A program made the position numbers and the translations under genes. Shown here piece by piece: positions 52,589-60,427 of a stretch of DNA of 64,000 bases. The stretch comes from Bog-473 sp963736525 (GTDB taxonomy: Bacteria > Actinomycetota > Acidimicrobiia > Acidimicrobiales > RAAP-2), in NCBI GenBank assembly GCA_963736525.1, contig CAVTPF010000005.1, positions 34,343 to 98,342 of the forward strand, given 5' to 3'. The notes under the pieces were generated by a model that made no database searches, had not been told where the DNA came from, and saw only the letters and a program-made list of their open reading frames with translations. Each line of letters opens with the position of its first letter. Positions within the stretch are counted from its first letter, which is position 1.

Positions 52589-54209
52589 CTACTCAAATCC
52601 ACCGGTAACGGAACGCTGACCTCGTTCGCCCCCCGTTCGGACGCTGTGAAGGTGACGGAAGGCCTCGAAGCCGGAGGAGGAGGGACTCCGTTGTCTCGAA
52701 AGCCTGGTTCGAAGTCCGGCCAGATTCTGTGAACCCACATGAGGGCGTGCGAGGTCAAGGGTTCGCCTTCTGCACACGGGTTCGGGGTTCAGACGGGAGG
52801 AGCTCGGAGGACCTCGAGGCGGTTGAGCGCCGCCACGAATTGCTCCAAGTAGGGGTAGCCGGCCTGGAGGCGCAGCGTGAAGCGGCGACCACTGCGCACC
52901 ACCATGGCCGGGACAGCCAGATAGCGATAACGCAGCCGCTTGGCGCGCAGATCGCCGCCGTCTCGTCCCGCTCCGAGGTGTCCGAGCTGCTGAGTCCAAC
53001 AGCACAGGTTGTGACCGAGGCAGACCAGGAGCAGCCAGGCCCAGTTGGCCATAAACCCGTGCTTGCGGAAGGCGTGCAGTCCGAAGTTCGACTTGAGCTC
53101 GCGCATGCCCGACTCGACGTCGGCCTTGTGCCGGTGCTCGGACTCGAGGGCGACGGCGCTGCGCTCGTGGTCGTTGGTCACGAAGATCCAGTAGCGATAG
53201 GCGCCGCCGTCGAAGCTGAGCTGCTGGCCCTCGTCGAGAGCGATGCGCTTGACGATGTAGCGGCGGAAAGGGGCCCGAGCGTGGCGCATCCGATAGCCGA
53301 ACTCGGCCACCTCGCCTTCGTCCTTGTCGAGGCACCGAGCCCACGATTCTGGGCCAATTTTCGTGACGATCTCGAGCAGGACCGGGATCATGGGGACGCC
53401 GCAGAGGTAGGTGACGCCGGCGCGCTCAAGCTGGCCGAAGAGGGCGCCCGAGTAGAACCCCGAGTCGAGCCGGCTGCGCACGGTCACCCCCTCAGGCACC
53501 CGGCGCAGCGTCTCGGCCACGAAGGTGGCGATCCCGCTCGAAGGGCCCGCCTTGCCTCGCCGCAGGCGAGCGTGGACCGCCACACCCGAGGACGCCTCGA
53601 AGCACAGCAACGGGTGCAGGGCGTAGCCGCGCTTGTAGGTGCGGTCGACTCCTTGGCGCCTGGTCGAGCGGCTGAAGACGTAGGTGGCGTCGAAGTCCAA
53701 CGTCACCTCGGTCACTCCCGAGACGCCGAGGGCGGTGCGCTGAATGATCTCGAGTGCCTTGTTCAACTGGCCGATGTGGCCCAAGGTGAAGCGGCGCAGC
53801 CACGTCCCCGCCGTCTGGGGGGCCGCAACACCATGACCCCGCAGCATGGTCTGTGCGGCGTCGGCTCGGGTCACCGCCAGATCGTCGAGACAGCGGGCGC
53901 CGAGTGCGATCGACTCGGCCATCGACGCCACGAACTCTGACTCGGAAAGACCACGAGAGCGCGCCTTCAGGTGCAGGCACCGCCCGACGGCATCGTCGAG
54001 ACCCACAGCTCGAGCCGTCTCTCGCAAGAGCTCGGCTCCGCCATAGGAGGTAATCGCCCGCGACGTCGTTCCGACGTGTAAGCTCATCTCAGAGATGCCT
54101 CCTGTGCCAGGGAATGGGACCTTCGAACAGCCCCATTTTCCTGGACCAGGGGGCATTTTCCGCGGATGCGCGCCTGTCCTAACGCCCTTCTATCGGTGGA
54201 TCTGAGTAG
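52589..54209 (-). mobile_element. IS1380-family insertion sequence, complete
   Basis: About 1.62 kb, with one transposase gene, 16-bp terminal inverted repeats (52589-52604 CTACTCAAATCCACCG and 54194-54209, one mismatch) and a CTAG target duplication on both sides. Size, single DDE transposase and 4-base duplication fit the IS1380 family. The open, full-length gene and matching ends suggest recent insertion. Confidence 0.88.
52789..54087 (-). CDS. IS1380-family transposase
   Basis: 432 residues. DDE residues: Asp in VTLDFDATYVFS, Asp in RSRLDSGFYSG, and Glu in ADVESGMRELKSNFGLHAF. SGIATFVAETLRRVPEG and FMANWAWLLLVCLGHNL are typical family blocks. ATG at 54087 follows AGGAGGCATCTC; upstream in-frame codons lie in the IS end and are not needed. 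Appears undamaged. Confidence 0.92.
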   Translation of the reverse strand: MSLHVGTTSRAITSYGGAELLRETARAVGLDDAVGRCLHLKARSRGLSESEFVASMAESIALGARCLDDLAVTRADAAQTMLRGHGVAAPQTAGTWLRRFTLGHIGQLNKALEIIQRTALGVSGVTEVTLDFDATYVFSRSTRRQGVDRTYKRGYALHPLLCFEASSGVAVHARLRRGKAGPSSGIATFVAETLRRVPEGVTVRSRLDSGFYSGALFGQLERAGVTYLCGVPMIPVLLEIVTKIGPESWARCLDKDEGEVAEFGYRMRHARAPFRRYIVKRIALDEGQQLSFDGGAYRYWIFVTNDHERSAVALESEHRHKADVESGMRELKSNFGLHAFRKHGFMANWAWLLLVCLGHNLCCWTQQLGHLGAGRDGGDLRAKRLRYRYLAVPAMVVRSGRRFTLRLQAGYPYLEQFVAALNRLEVLRAPPV

Positions 54210-54282
54210 CTAGCGGGCACCGTTCGCCCGAGGAGGGTCGAGCTCGCCACACGCACCCTGACCGGGCGGTCCCGGGCACGCG

Positions 54283-55059
54283 TCAGCGGTACTGCGTCTC
54301 CGACTTGTCCCGCCGCGCCGGCGGATTGGGCGGATAGTTGCCGATTTCCGTGTAGGAGAACCCGTTCTGCAGGGCCGGCGTTCGTGTCATGTCCAAGGAC
54401 TCCCAGATGGCTCGGATGGTGCCTTGTATCGCCTTGGGATTGCGCCGGGCGATCGACAGGGCGATCTCTCGCGCCCGGTCGCGCAGCGCCTCCCGGGTCA
54501 CCACCTCGGTCACGAGGCCCAAACGGAGGGCCGTTTCGGCCGTGATGCGCTCCTCATTGCCCATGAGCGCCCAGCGCAGCACGTCACCGAGTGGCATCCC
54601 GCGATGGAGCATGCCGATCGGCTCGAGCGCGCTGACGATCCCGACGTTCGCATGCGGATCGAAGAACACCGCGTCGTCGGAACAGATGATGATGTCGGAC
54701 TCGTTCAGGAAGTACTGGGCTCCGCCGGCACACAGCCCGTGCACGGCCGTCACCACGGGCTTCCAGACCTTGTGGTACAACTTCGGGCTCAGGCTCACGC
54801 CCGGGTCGAAGCTGTTCCACACGTTGTCCTTCCTGAACCACTGGCTCTCGCTCCTGATGTCGACGCCGGTGCAGAACGCACGCTCCCCGTTGGCTTGCAG
54901 CACGACGCAGTAGATGTCATCGGTGTCACGGACGGTTTCCCAGGCCCACTGCATGTCCGCGGCCATCGCGCTGTTGAACGAGTTCAGGCTCTCCGGCCGA
55001 TTCAATGTGATCGTGGCGACGTTGTCGGCGACGTCGAACAGGATGGCTTCGCGTTCCAT
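54283..55059 (-). CDS. Enoyl-CoA hydratase/isomerase (crotonase) family, atypical active site
   Basis: 258 residues, close paralogue of 31979-32800: ITLNRPESLNSFNSAM, FCTGVDIRSESQWF, GGAQYFLNESDIIICSDDAVFF, HANVGIVSALEPIGML, WESLDMTRTPALQNGFSYTE. Tyr and His take the places of the two hydratase Glu. ATG at 55059 follows CTGGAGGAT; a palindromic site is 26 bases upstream. Reaction unknown. Confidence 0.88.
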   Translation of the reverse strand: MEREAILFDVADNVATITLNRPESLNSFNSAMAADMQWAWETVRDTDDIYCVVLQANGERAFCTGVDIRSESQWFRKDNVWNSFDPGVSLSPKLYHKVWKPVVTAVHGLCAGGAQYFLNESDIIICSDDAVFFDPHANVGIVSALEPIGMLHRGMPLGDVLRWALMGNEERITAETALRLGLVTEVVTREALRDRAREIALSIARRNPKAIQGTIRAIWESLDMTRTPALQNGFSYTEIGNYPPNPPARRDKSETQYR

Positions 55060-55084
55060 GGATCCTCCAGGTCCCCGGTGAGAG

Positions 55085-55102
55085 AAAATGGTACACTCTT
55101 TT
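55085..55102. promoter_or_regulatory. AAAATGGTACACTCTTTT site in divergent promoter
   Basis: AAAA...TTTT-edged site 26 bases upstream of the crotonase and 121 bases upstream of the SDR. Minus-strand TACCAT fits a -10 box. Resembles the sites at 15164 and 16701. Confidence 0.5.
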
Positions 55103-55222
55103 GCCGGTTTGCGGGCGGGGCGTCGGCCAGCCAGCATCACATACGACCGGGTTACCGCTGCGGGACGCGGACAGGGTCGGATGAGACCGCACACGATTCG
55201 AAGAGACCGAGAGGAACACGCC

Positions 55223-55981
55223 GTGGAGATCCAGGGAAAGAAGGCTGTCGTCGTCGGCGGCGCGTCGGGCATGGCCAAGGCAACCGCCGAGTTGCTGCGT
55301 CAGAAAGGGGCCGACATCGCCATCCTCGACCTGCCGACCTCGGCCGGCGCCGAGGTGGCCAAGGAGCTCGGCGGTACGTTCCACGAGGTCGACATCCTTG
55401 ACGACAACCAGGTCGAGACCGCCCTGGGCGATGCCGTCGCCGCGCTCGGTGGTCTCCATATCGCGGTCAACACGGCCGGGGGCGGCACCGCCAAGCGCAC
55501 CCTCACCAAGGACGGGCCCCACCCGCTCGACGAGTTCCGCCGCACCATCGAGCTGAACCTGATCGGCACCTTCAACCTGAACCGGTTGCAGGCCTTCCAC
55601 ATGTCCAGCAACGAGCCCGAGGACGGCGAGCGCGGCGTCATCATCGACACCGCCTCCATCGCCGCCTTCGAGGGCCAGATCGGCCAGGTGGCCTACACGG
55701 CGGCCAAGGCCGGCATCGCCGGCATGATGCTGACGATGGCCCGCGACCTCGGCAGCCTGGGGATCCGGGTCATGGCCATCGCGCCCAGCCTCTTCAGCAC
55801 GGGCATCACCAAGGGCATCCCCGACGAGTTCGCCGACGTCCTGACGAAGGACGCCGCCTTCCCCAAGCGCATGGGCCGCCCCGAGGAGTACGCCCGGCTC
55901 GCCGTGGCCATCATCGAGACCCCCATGCTCAACGGCTCGTGCATCCGTTTGGACGGCGGTCAGCACTTCGCCCCCAAGTAA
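55223..55981 (+). CDS. SDR, 3-hydroxyacyl-CoA dehydrogenase type 2-like
   Basis: 252 residues. GKKAVVVGGASGMAKATAELL (Ala in place of the last Gly of TGxxxGxG), ILDLPTS, NTAGGGTA, DTASIAAFEGQIGQVAYTAAKAGI with catalytic Ser-Tyr-Lys, and FPKRMGRPEEYARL. This order is like HSD17B10/HADH2-type 3-hydroxyacyl-CoA dehydrogenases. GTG start follows GAGAGGAAC. Likely the beta-hydroxyacyl-CoA oxidation step for the local pathway. Followed 35 bases later by a hydrolase. Confidence 0.9.
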   Translation: MEIQGKKAVVVGGASGMAKATAELLRQKGADIAILDLPTSAGAEVAKELGGTFHEVDILDDNQVETALGDAVAALGGLHIAVNTAGGGTAKRTLTKDGPHPLDEFRRTIELNLIGTFNLNRLQAFHMSSNEPEDGERGVIIDTASIAAFEGQIGQVAYTAAKAGIAGMMLTMARDLGSLGIRVMAIAPSLFSTGITKGIPDEFADVLTKDAAFPKRMGRPEEYARLAVAIIETPMLNGSCIRLDGGQHFAPK

Positions 55982-56016
55982 CGACGCCCGGCCGGTCGGA
56001 GAGAGCGGAGGGCGCG

Positions 56017-57075
56017 GTGCGGTCGATCGACCTCCGGGTCGACGTCACCGAGGCCGCCGGCCTGGGCGAGCCCGCCCACATCGCACTGACCGTGACGGTC
56101 CCCGACGAGGTCGCGGCCGACCCGGTGGTGTGCTTCGCCAAACCGGGGGGCGGCTACTCCCGGCGCTACTACACCGAGGACCTGCCTGGCCCCGCCCACG
56201 GCGCCCAGGCGAGCTGGCACGCGGCGCGGGGCTGGATCTTCGTGTCGGTCGACAGCCTGGGCGTGGGCGACAGCTCGCAGCACGACTCCGAGCGGCTCAC
56301 CTACTCACCGGTCGTCGCGGCGAGCCAGGCCGCCGAGTCCGACGTGCGGCAGAAGCTGTCGGCGGGCGCCCTCATGGACGGGGTCCCGCCGATCACGGAC
56401 CCGGTGACCATCGGCATCGGGCAGTCCATGGGCGGCTCGCTGACGATCGTGCAGCAGGGCCGCCTCCACTGCTACGACGGCATCGGCGTGCTCGGGTACA
56501 GCGCCGTGCACACGCACGTGCCGTCGGCTCCCGGCGCGCCACCGCTCGTGATGCCCTGGGTGCCGCGCGACACCATGCCCTCCGACGGGGTCTTCCCCAA
56601 CGCACCGGCGCTGGCCGAGGTCGACCCGGCCGCGGCGGGTGCCGCCGGCACGGGCGGCATGGCCTGGGGCTTCCACTACGACGACATCGACCCCGCCATC
56701 GTGGCGCGTGACCTGACCGGGTTCCCCTTCCGCGACGGCGACCTCCCGCCCTGGGGATCGGCCACCGTCCCCATGACCGTCGCCCTGTGGTGCGTGAGCC
56801 CGGGCGCCGTCGCGCCCGAGGCGGCGGCCGTGCGCTGCCCGGTGCTGGTGGCGCTGGGCGAGCGCGACGTGCTGCCCGACCCGCGGGGCGAGGCCAGGGC
56901 CTATGAGTCCGCCCGCAGCGTGGACCTCTTCATCTGCCCGAGGATGGCGCACATGCACAACTTCGCCGGCACGCGCGAGCTGATGTGGCGGCGTCTCGAG
57001 ACGTGGGCGACCTGGGTGCGGGCGCTGCGCGACGCGGCGGCGCCGTCGACGGGAGTCAGCGCATCCGATAGCTGA
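56017..57075 (+). CDS. Alpha/beta hydrolase
   Basis: 352 residues. Nucleophile elbow IGQSMGGS, oxyanion block CFAKPGGGYSRR, acid in ALGERDVLPDP and His in MAHMHNFAG. Soluble. GTG start follows GAGCGGAGGG. Its last 20 bases overlap the end of the convergent P450 gene. Ester or thioester hydrolysis; substrate unknown. Confidence 0.85.
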   Translation: MRSIDLRVDVTEAAGLGEPAHIALTVTVPDEVAADPVVCFAKPGGGYSRRYYTEDLPGPAHGAQASWHAARGWIFVSVDSLGVGDSSQHDSERLTYSPVVAASQAAESDVRQKLSAGALMDGVPPITDPVTIGIGQSMGGSLTIVQQGRLHCYDGIGVLGYSAVHTHVPSAPGAPPLVMPWVPRDTMPSDGVFPNAPALAEVDPAAAGAAGTGGMAWGFHYDDIDPAIVARDLTGFPFRDGDLPPWGSATVPMTVALWCVSPGAVAPEAAAVRCPVLVALGERDVLPDPRGEARAYESARSVDLFICPRMAHMHNFAGTRELMWRRLETWATWVRALRDAAAPSTGVSASDS

Positions 57076-58294
57076 TGGGGATGCTCTTGGGGCCCTGGAC
57101 GAAATTGGCCCGGATCCAGCTCGGCTCGCCGTCCAGCTCGATGTGCTCCACGCGACCGAGGAGCTCCTTGAAGAGGGCGCGGATCTCCATGCGGGCCAGG
57201 TGTGCGCCGAGGCAGAAGTGCCGGCCGAAGCCGAAGGCAAGCTGGCTCGCCGCGTTCTCCCGCCGGACGTCCAGGCGGGACGGATCGGGGAAGACCGCCT
57301 CGTCCCGGTTGGCCGACGCATACGACAACAACACGTGCTCGCCGGGCTCGAACGTCACGTCACGAACGGTGAACGACTCCTGGCAGGTGCGCAAGAAGTG
57401 CTTCACCGGCGAGACGTAGCGGATGAGCTCGTCGGCGGCCTGGTGGATCAGCGCAGGCTCCGCCTGCAGGAGCGCGAGCTGGTCGGGGTGGTCCAGGAGC
57501 GCGAGCAGGCCACCGGCGATCACGCTCGAGGTGGTGTCGTGACCGGCGGTGGCGATGATCACGTAGTGGCCGAGCGTGTCCATGTCGGGCAGCGGCTGGC
57601 CGTCGACTTCGGCGTTGGCGATGACCGACGCCAGATCGCCGGTCGGGTGGGACCTTCGGTCGAGGGTCAACGAGGTGAAGTAGTTCATGAAATCGAGGAG
57701 CACCTCGAACATGGACTGGTCCTCGCCCAGACGGGCGATGTCGGGATCTTCGGCGCCGAAGAGCTCCTGCGTCAGCTGGAGCATCCGCGGATAGTCGTCC
57801 TCGGGCAGCCCCAGGATCGCCAGGATCACGTGCAACGGGAAATGGACGGCGACGTCGGTGGCGAAGTCGCACCGCCCGCCGAGGGCCGCCATCCGGTCGA
57901 CGGAACGCCGGGCCAGCTCGTCGACCTGTGCCTGCATCCGGTTGACGTGTCCCGGCTTGAACCACTCGTTGACGATGCCGCGGTGGGCCTTGTGCTGGTC
58001 CCCGTCCATCTGGATCAGCGTCTTGACGGGCGCGTTCGCCGCGGCGTCCACATGGGACAAGGGTGTGATGGTGGGGAGGGGGGCGTTGGTGAAGACGTCA
58101 GGGTGGCGCTCGACCTCCATCACGTCGGCGTGCGTCGTGATGGCCCAGAACTCGGGGAAGCCCTCGACCCTGACCTTCAGGATCGGCGACTCTTGGCGGA
58201 TGCGGTGCGCGGCGGCGTGCCAGGCGGCCGGGTCGGCGTAGGCCGCGGCATCGACGAAGATGGCGCCGAGGTTCTCGACGGCGGTGGTGGTCAT
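57056..58294 (-). CDS. Cytochrome P450 monooxygenase
   Basis: 412 residues. I-helix ATAGHDTTSSV, ExxR in DELIRY, haem Cys361 in FGFGRHFCLGAHLARME, and the end block RANFVQGPKSIPISY. N-terminal blocks LIQMDGDQHKAHRGIVNEWF suggest a terpenoid or fatty-acid-type actinobacterial P450; no subfamily named. Single gene with a palindromic site 26 bases upstream. Confidence 0.92.
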   Translation of the reverse strand: MTTTAVENLGAIFVDAAAYADPAAWHAAAHRIRQESPILKVRVEGFPEFWAITTHADVMEVERHPDVFTNAPLPTITPLSHVDAAANAPVKTLIQMDGDQHKAHRGIVNEWFKPGHVNRMQAQVDELARRSVDRMAALGGRCDFATDVAVHFPLHVILAILGLPEDDYPRMLQLTQELFGAEDPDIARLGEDQSMFEVLLDFMNYFTSLTLDRRSHPTGDLASVIANAEVDGQPLPDMDTLGHYVIIATAGHDTTSSVIAGGLLALLDHPDQLALLQAEPALIHQAADELIRYVSPVKHFLRTCQESFTVRDVTFEPGEHVLLSYASANRDEAVFPDPSRLDVRRENAASQLAFGFGRHFCLGAHLARMEIRALFKELLGRVEHIELDGEPSWIRANFVQGPKSIPISYRMR

Positions 58295-58319
58295 GCCTCC
58301 AGCATAGGAGGGCGCGGGT

Positions 58320-58338
58320 GAAAGTATCTAGAGGTTTG
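58320..58338 (-). promoter_or_regulatory. AT-rich TCTAGAG site upstream of P450
   Basis: GAAAGTATCTAGAGGTTTG. Shares AAAG...TCTAGAGGTTT with the site at 38160, with two extra bases in the spacer. 26 bases upstream of the P450 start, the same distance as for the sites at 35491 and 55085. Confidence 0.58.
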
Positions 58339-58389
58339 ACACGGTGAGGCCCGCCGGGCTCGGGGCCGGATCGAGACCCACCGAGGCGG

Positions 58390-59595
58390 TCACGGCACGA
58401 CGACGGGCAGGCGCTCCCAGCCGCGCACGGTGCTCGTGTGGGCCTGGACGGCGTGGTCCCAGTCCACCTCCCAGGTGGGGAACCGCTGCAGGACTTCTTC
58501 CAGTGCGATGCGGCCCTCGAGCCGGGCCAGGTGGCTGCCCAGGCAAAAGTGAATGCCGTACCCGAACGCCAGGTGCTGGTCGAACCGGCGGTGGATGTCG
58601 AAGCGGTCCGGATCGGGGAAGGTGCGCTCGTCGCGGTTGGCCGAACCGTTCATGAGCAGCAGCACGCTCCCTGCCGGCACGGCCCCGCCGTGGTGCTCCA
58701 CGTCCTGGGTCACGAACCGCGCCTGGACGGGCGATGGCGCCTCGTAGCGCAGGAGCTCCTCGATGGCCCCGGGAATCAGGCTCGGGTCCCGCTCGAGCTC
58801 CCGGCGCTGCTCGGGGTGCTCGGCCAGGAGCTTCCCGGCCCAGCCGATGAGCCGCGTCGTCGTCTCGTTGCCCGCGCCGGCGAGCAGGCCGACGTAGCCG
58901 AGGATCTCTTCGCGGGTCAGCGTCCTGGTGGTGCCCGTCGTGTCCACGAACTCGGCGTTGAGCAGCTTGGTCATCAAGTCGTCGGACGGGTGCTGGGCCC
59001 GCCATTCGATGTACTCGGCGAAGCCGTCACCGCCGACGGCCCCGAGGCCCTCGCTGGAGGCGGGCGCGCTCCCCTCCTCGAGGCGCAGAGCGTCGTCGAG
59101 GCGGTCCCGGATCGCCACCTGGTCCTCCTCGGGGATGCCGAGCAGCATGCCGATGACCCGCATCGGCATCTCGGCGGCCAGGTCGCCGATGAAGTCGAAG
59201 TGTCCCGTCCCGACCAGGGGGTCCAGCGTGCGGGCGCAGAAGCGGCGGACCTCGGGTTCGATCGCGAGCATCGCCTTGGGCGTGAACACCCGGCTCAAGA
59301 GGCCGCGGTGCTCGTCATGGGCGGGCGGATCCTCGAAGAGGATGGAGCCGGGCGGGATCTCCAAGCCGCTCTTGATCAGCTCGAGGACGGACCCCTTCCC
59401 CGAGATGTAGGTCTTCCAGTCGGCCAGGCAGCGCCGGACGTCGTCGAACCGGCTCAGGGCGTAGAAGTCGTACTTCCCGTTGTAGTAGAGCGGCGCCTCG
59501 TCCCGCATCCGCTTCAGGATCGGGTACGGATCGGCGTCGATGTCGAAGTCGTACGGGTCGTAGTAGAGGTCGGTACCCGTCGGGGAGGTGGTCAT
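58390..59595 (-). CDS. Cytochrome P450 monooxygenase
   Basis: 401 residues. I-helix AGAGNETTTRL (Glu in place of the usual Asp), ExxR in EELLRY, haem Cys351 in FGYGIHFCLGSHLARLE. ATG at 59595 follows AAGGAGCC. Last gene of the minus-strand set CoA-transferase, ALDH, SDR, P450 (63204 down to 58390), with a 55-base gap to the SDR. Probable hydroxylation of a hydrophobic compound. Confidence 0.92.
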   Translation of the reverse strand: MTTSPTGTDLYYDPYDFDIDADPYPILKRMRDEAPLYYNGKYDFYALSRFDDVRRCLADWKTYISGKGSVLELIKSGLEIPPGSILFEDPPAHDEHRGLLSRVFTPKAMLAIEPEVRRFCARTLDPLVGTGHFDFIGDLAAEMPMRVIGMLLGIPEEDQVAIRDRLDDALRLEEGSAPASSEGLGAVGGDGFAEYIEWRAQHPSDDLMTKLLNAEFVDTTGTTRTLTREEILGYVGLLAGAGNETTTRLIGWAGKLLAEHPEQRRELERDPSLIPGAIEELLRYEAPSPVQARFVTQDVEHHGGAVPAGSVLLLMNGSANRDERTFPDPDRFDIHRRFDQHLAFGYGIHFCLGSHLARLEGRIALEEVLQRFPTWEVDWDHAVQAHTSTVRGWERLPVVVP

Positions 59596-59650
59596 GGGGT
59601 TCGTGGCTCCTTGCTCGGTCAGCCCGGCCGCCCGGCGGCGGGGAACGAGA

Positions 59651-60415
59651 TCAGAAACTTCGGCAGTAGACGGTGTCAAGCTTCTGGTTCCTTGGGCGTG
59701 TGACGATGAAGACGTGGACGTCGCCGATCGCCCTCACTTCCTGCCCGCCGTGACGGCCGAGGGCCTCGTTCATGAGCCCGAGCTCCGTCCAACGCGCCAC
59801 TGCCCTCGCCGCGTGGTCAGGGTCCCAGGCCCAGTCGGTGGAGCCGACGCCTGCCCCCTGGGCCGTGCCCTGGACCACCGTCGTCACCCGGATGTCGTCG
59901 TCGCGCACCTCCTGTGCGAGCACGCGTCCGAACGCCTCGAGCGCGGCCTTGGTGGCCACGTACATCGACAACATCGGGAAGGGGTGCAGCGTCGACTCGC
60001 TCGACGTGTTGACGATGTCGCCCCCACCCGCGGCGCGGAGCAGCGGGATGGCAGCCCGCGAGGTGTACACCGGGCCCATGAAGTTGGTTGCGAGCTGCCG
60101 CTCGACGTCGGCGTCGCTCAACAGCTCAACCGCGCAGGGTCGGTAGATCCCGGCGTTGTTGACGAGCACGTCCAGCCTGCCGAAGCGACGCTCGACCTCG
60201 CCGAACGCGGCCCGCACGCTGTCCGGATCGCCGACGTCGGTGGCAATCGGGATGGCGGACGCACCGAGCCCCTCGGCGATGTCGGCCAATCGTTCCCTGC
60301 CGCGGGCCAGCATGATGACCGTGGCGCCCTCTTCCAGGAAGCGCTCGACGATGCCGAGACCCGACCCGCTCGATGCGCCGGTGACGACGGCAACCTTTCC
60401 TTCGAGGACCCCCAT
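59651..60415 (-). CDS. Short-chain dehydrogenase/reductase
   Basis: 254 residues. TGASSGSGLGIVERF cofactor loop, NNAGIY, NTSSES and YVATK as catalytic Ser, Tyr, Lys. The C-terminus after TDWAWDPDHAARAV is unlike FabG. Lies 12 bases after the ALDH, same strand, so both probably serve the same alcohol/aldehyde steps. Confidence 0.9.
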   Translation of the reverse strand: MGVLEGKVAVVTGASSGSGLGIVERFLEEGATVIMLARGRERLADIAEGLGASAIPIATDVGDPDSVRAAFGEVERRFGRLDVLVNNAGIYRPCAVELLSDADVERQLATNFMGPVYTSRAAIPLLRAAGGGDIVNTSSESTLHPFPMLSMYVATKAALEAFGRVLAQEVRDDDIRVTTVVQGTAQGAGVGSTDWAWDPDHAARAVARWTELGLMNEALGRHGGQEVRAIGDVHVFIVTRPRNQKLDTVYCRSF

Positions 60416-60427
60416 GACTGACTCCGT

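Noticed and set aside
52729..53940. 403-codon plus-strand frame within the IS
   Set aside because: Antisense to the complete transposase; no transposon accessory motif.
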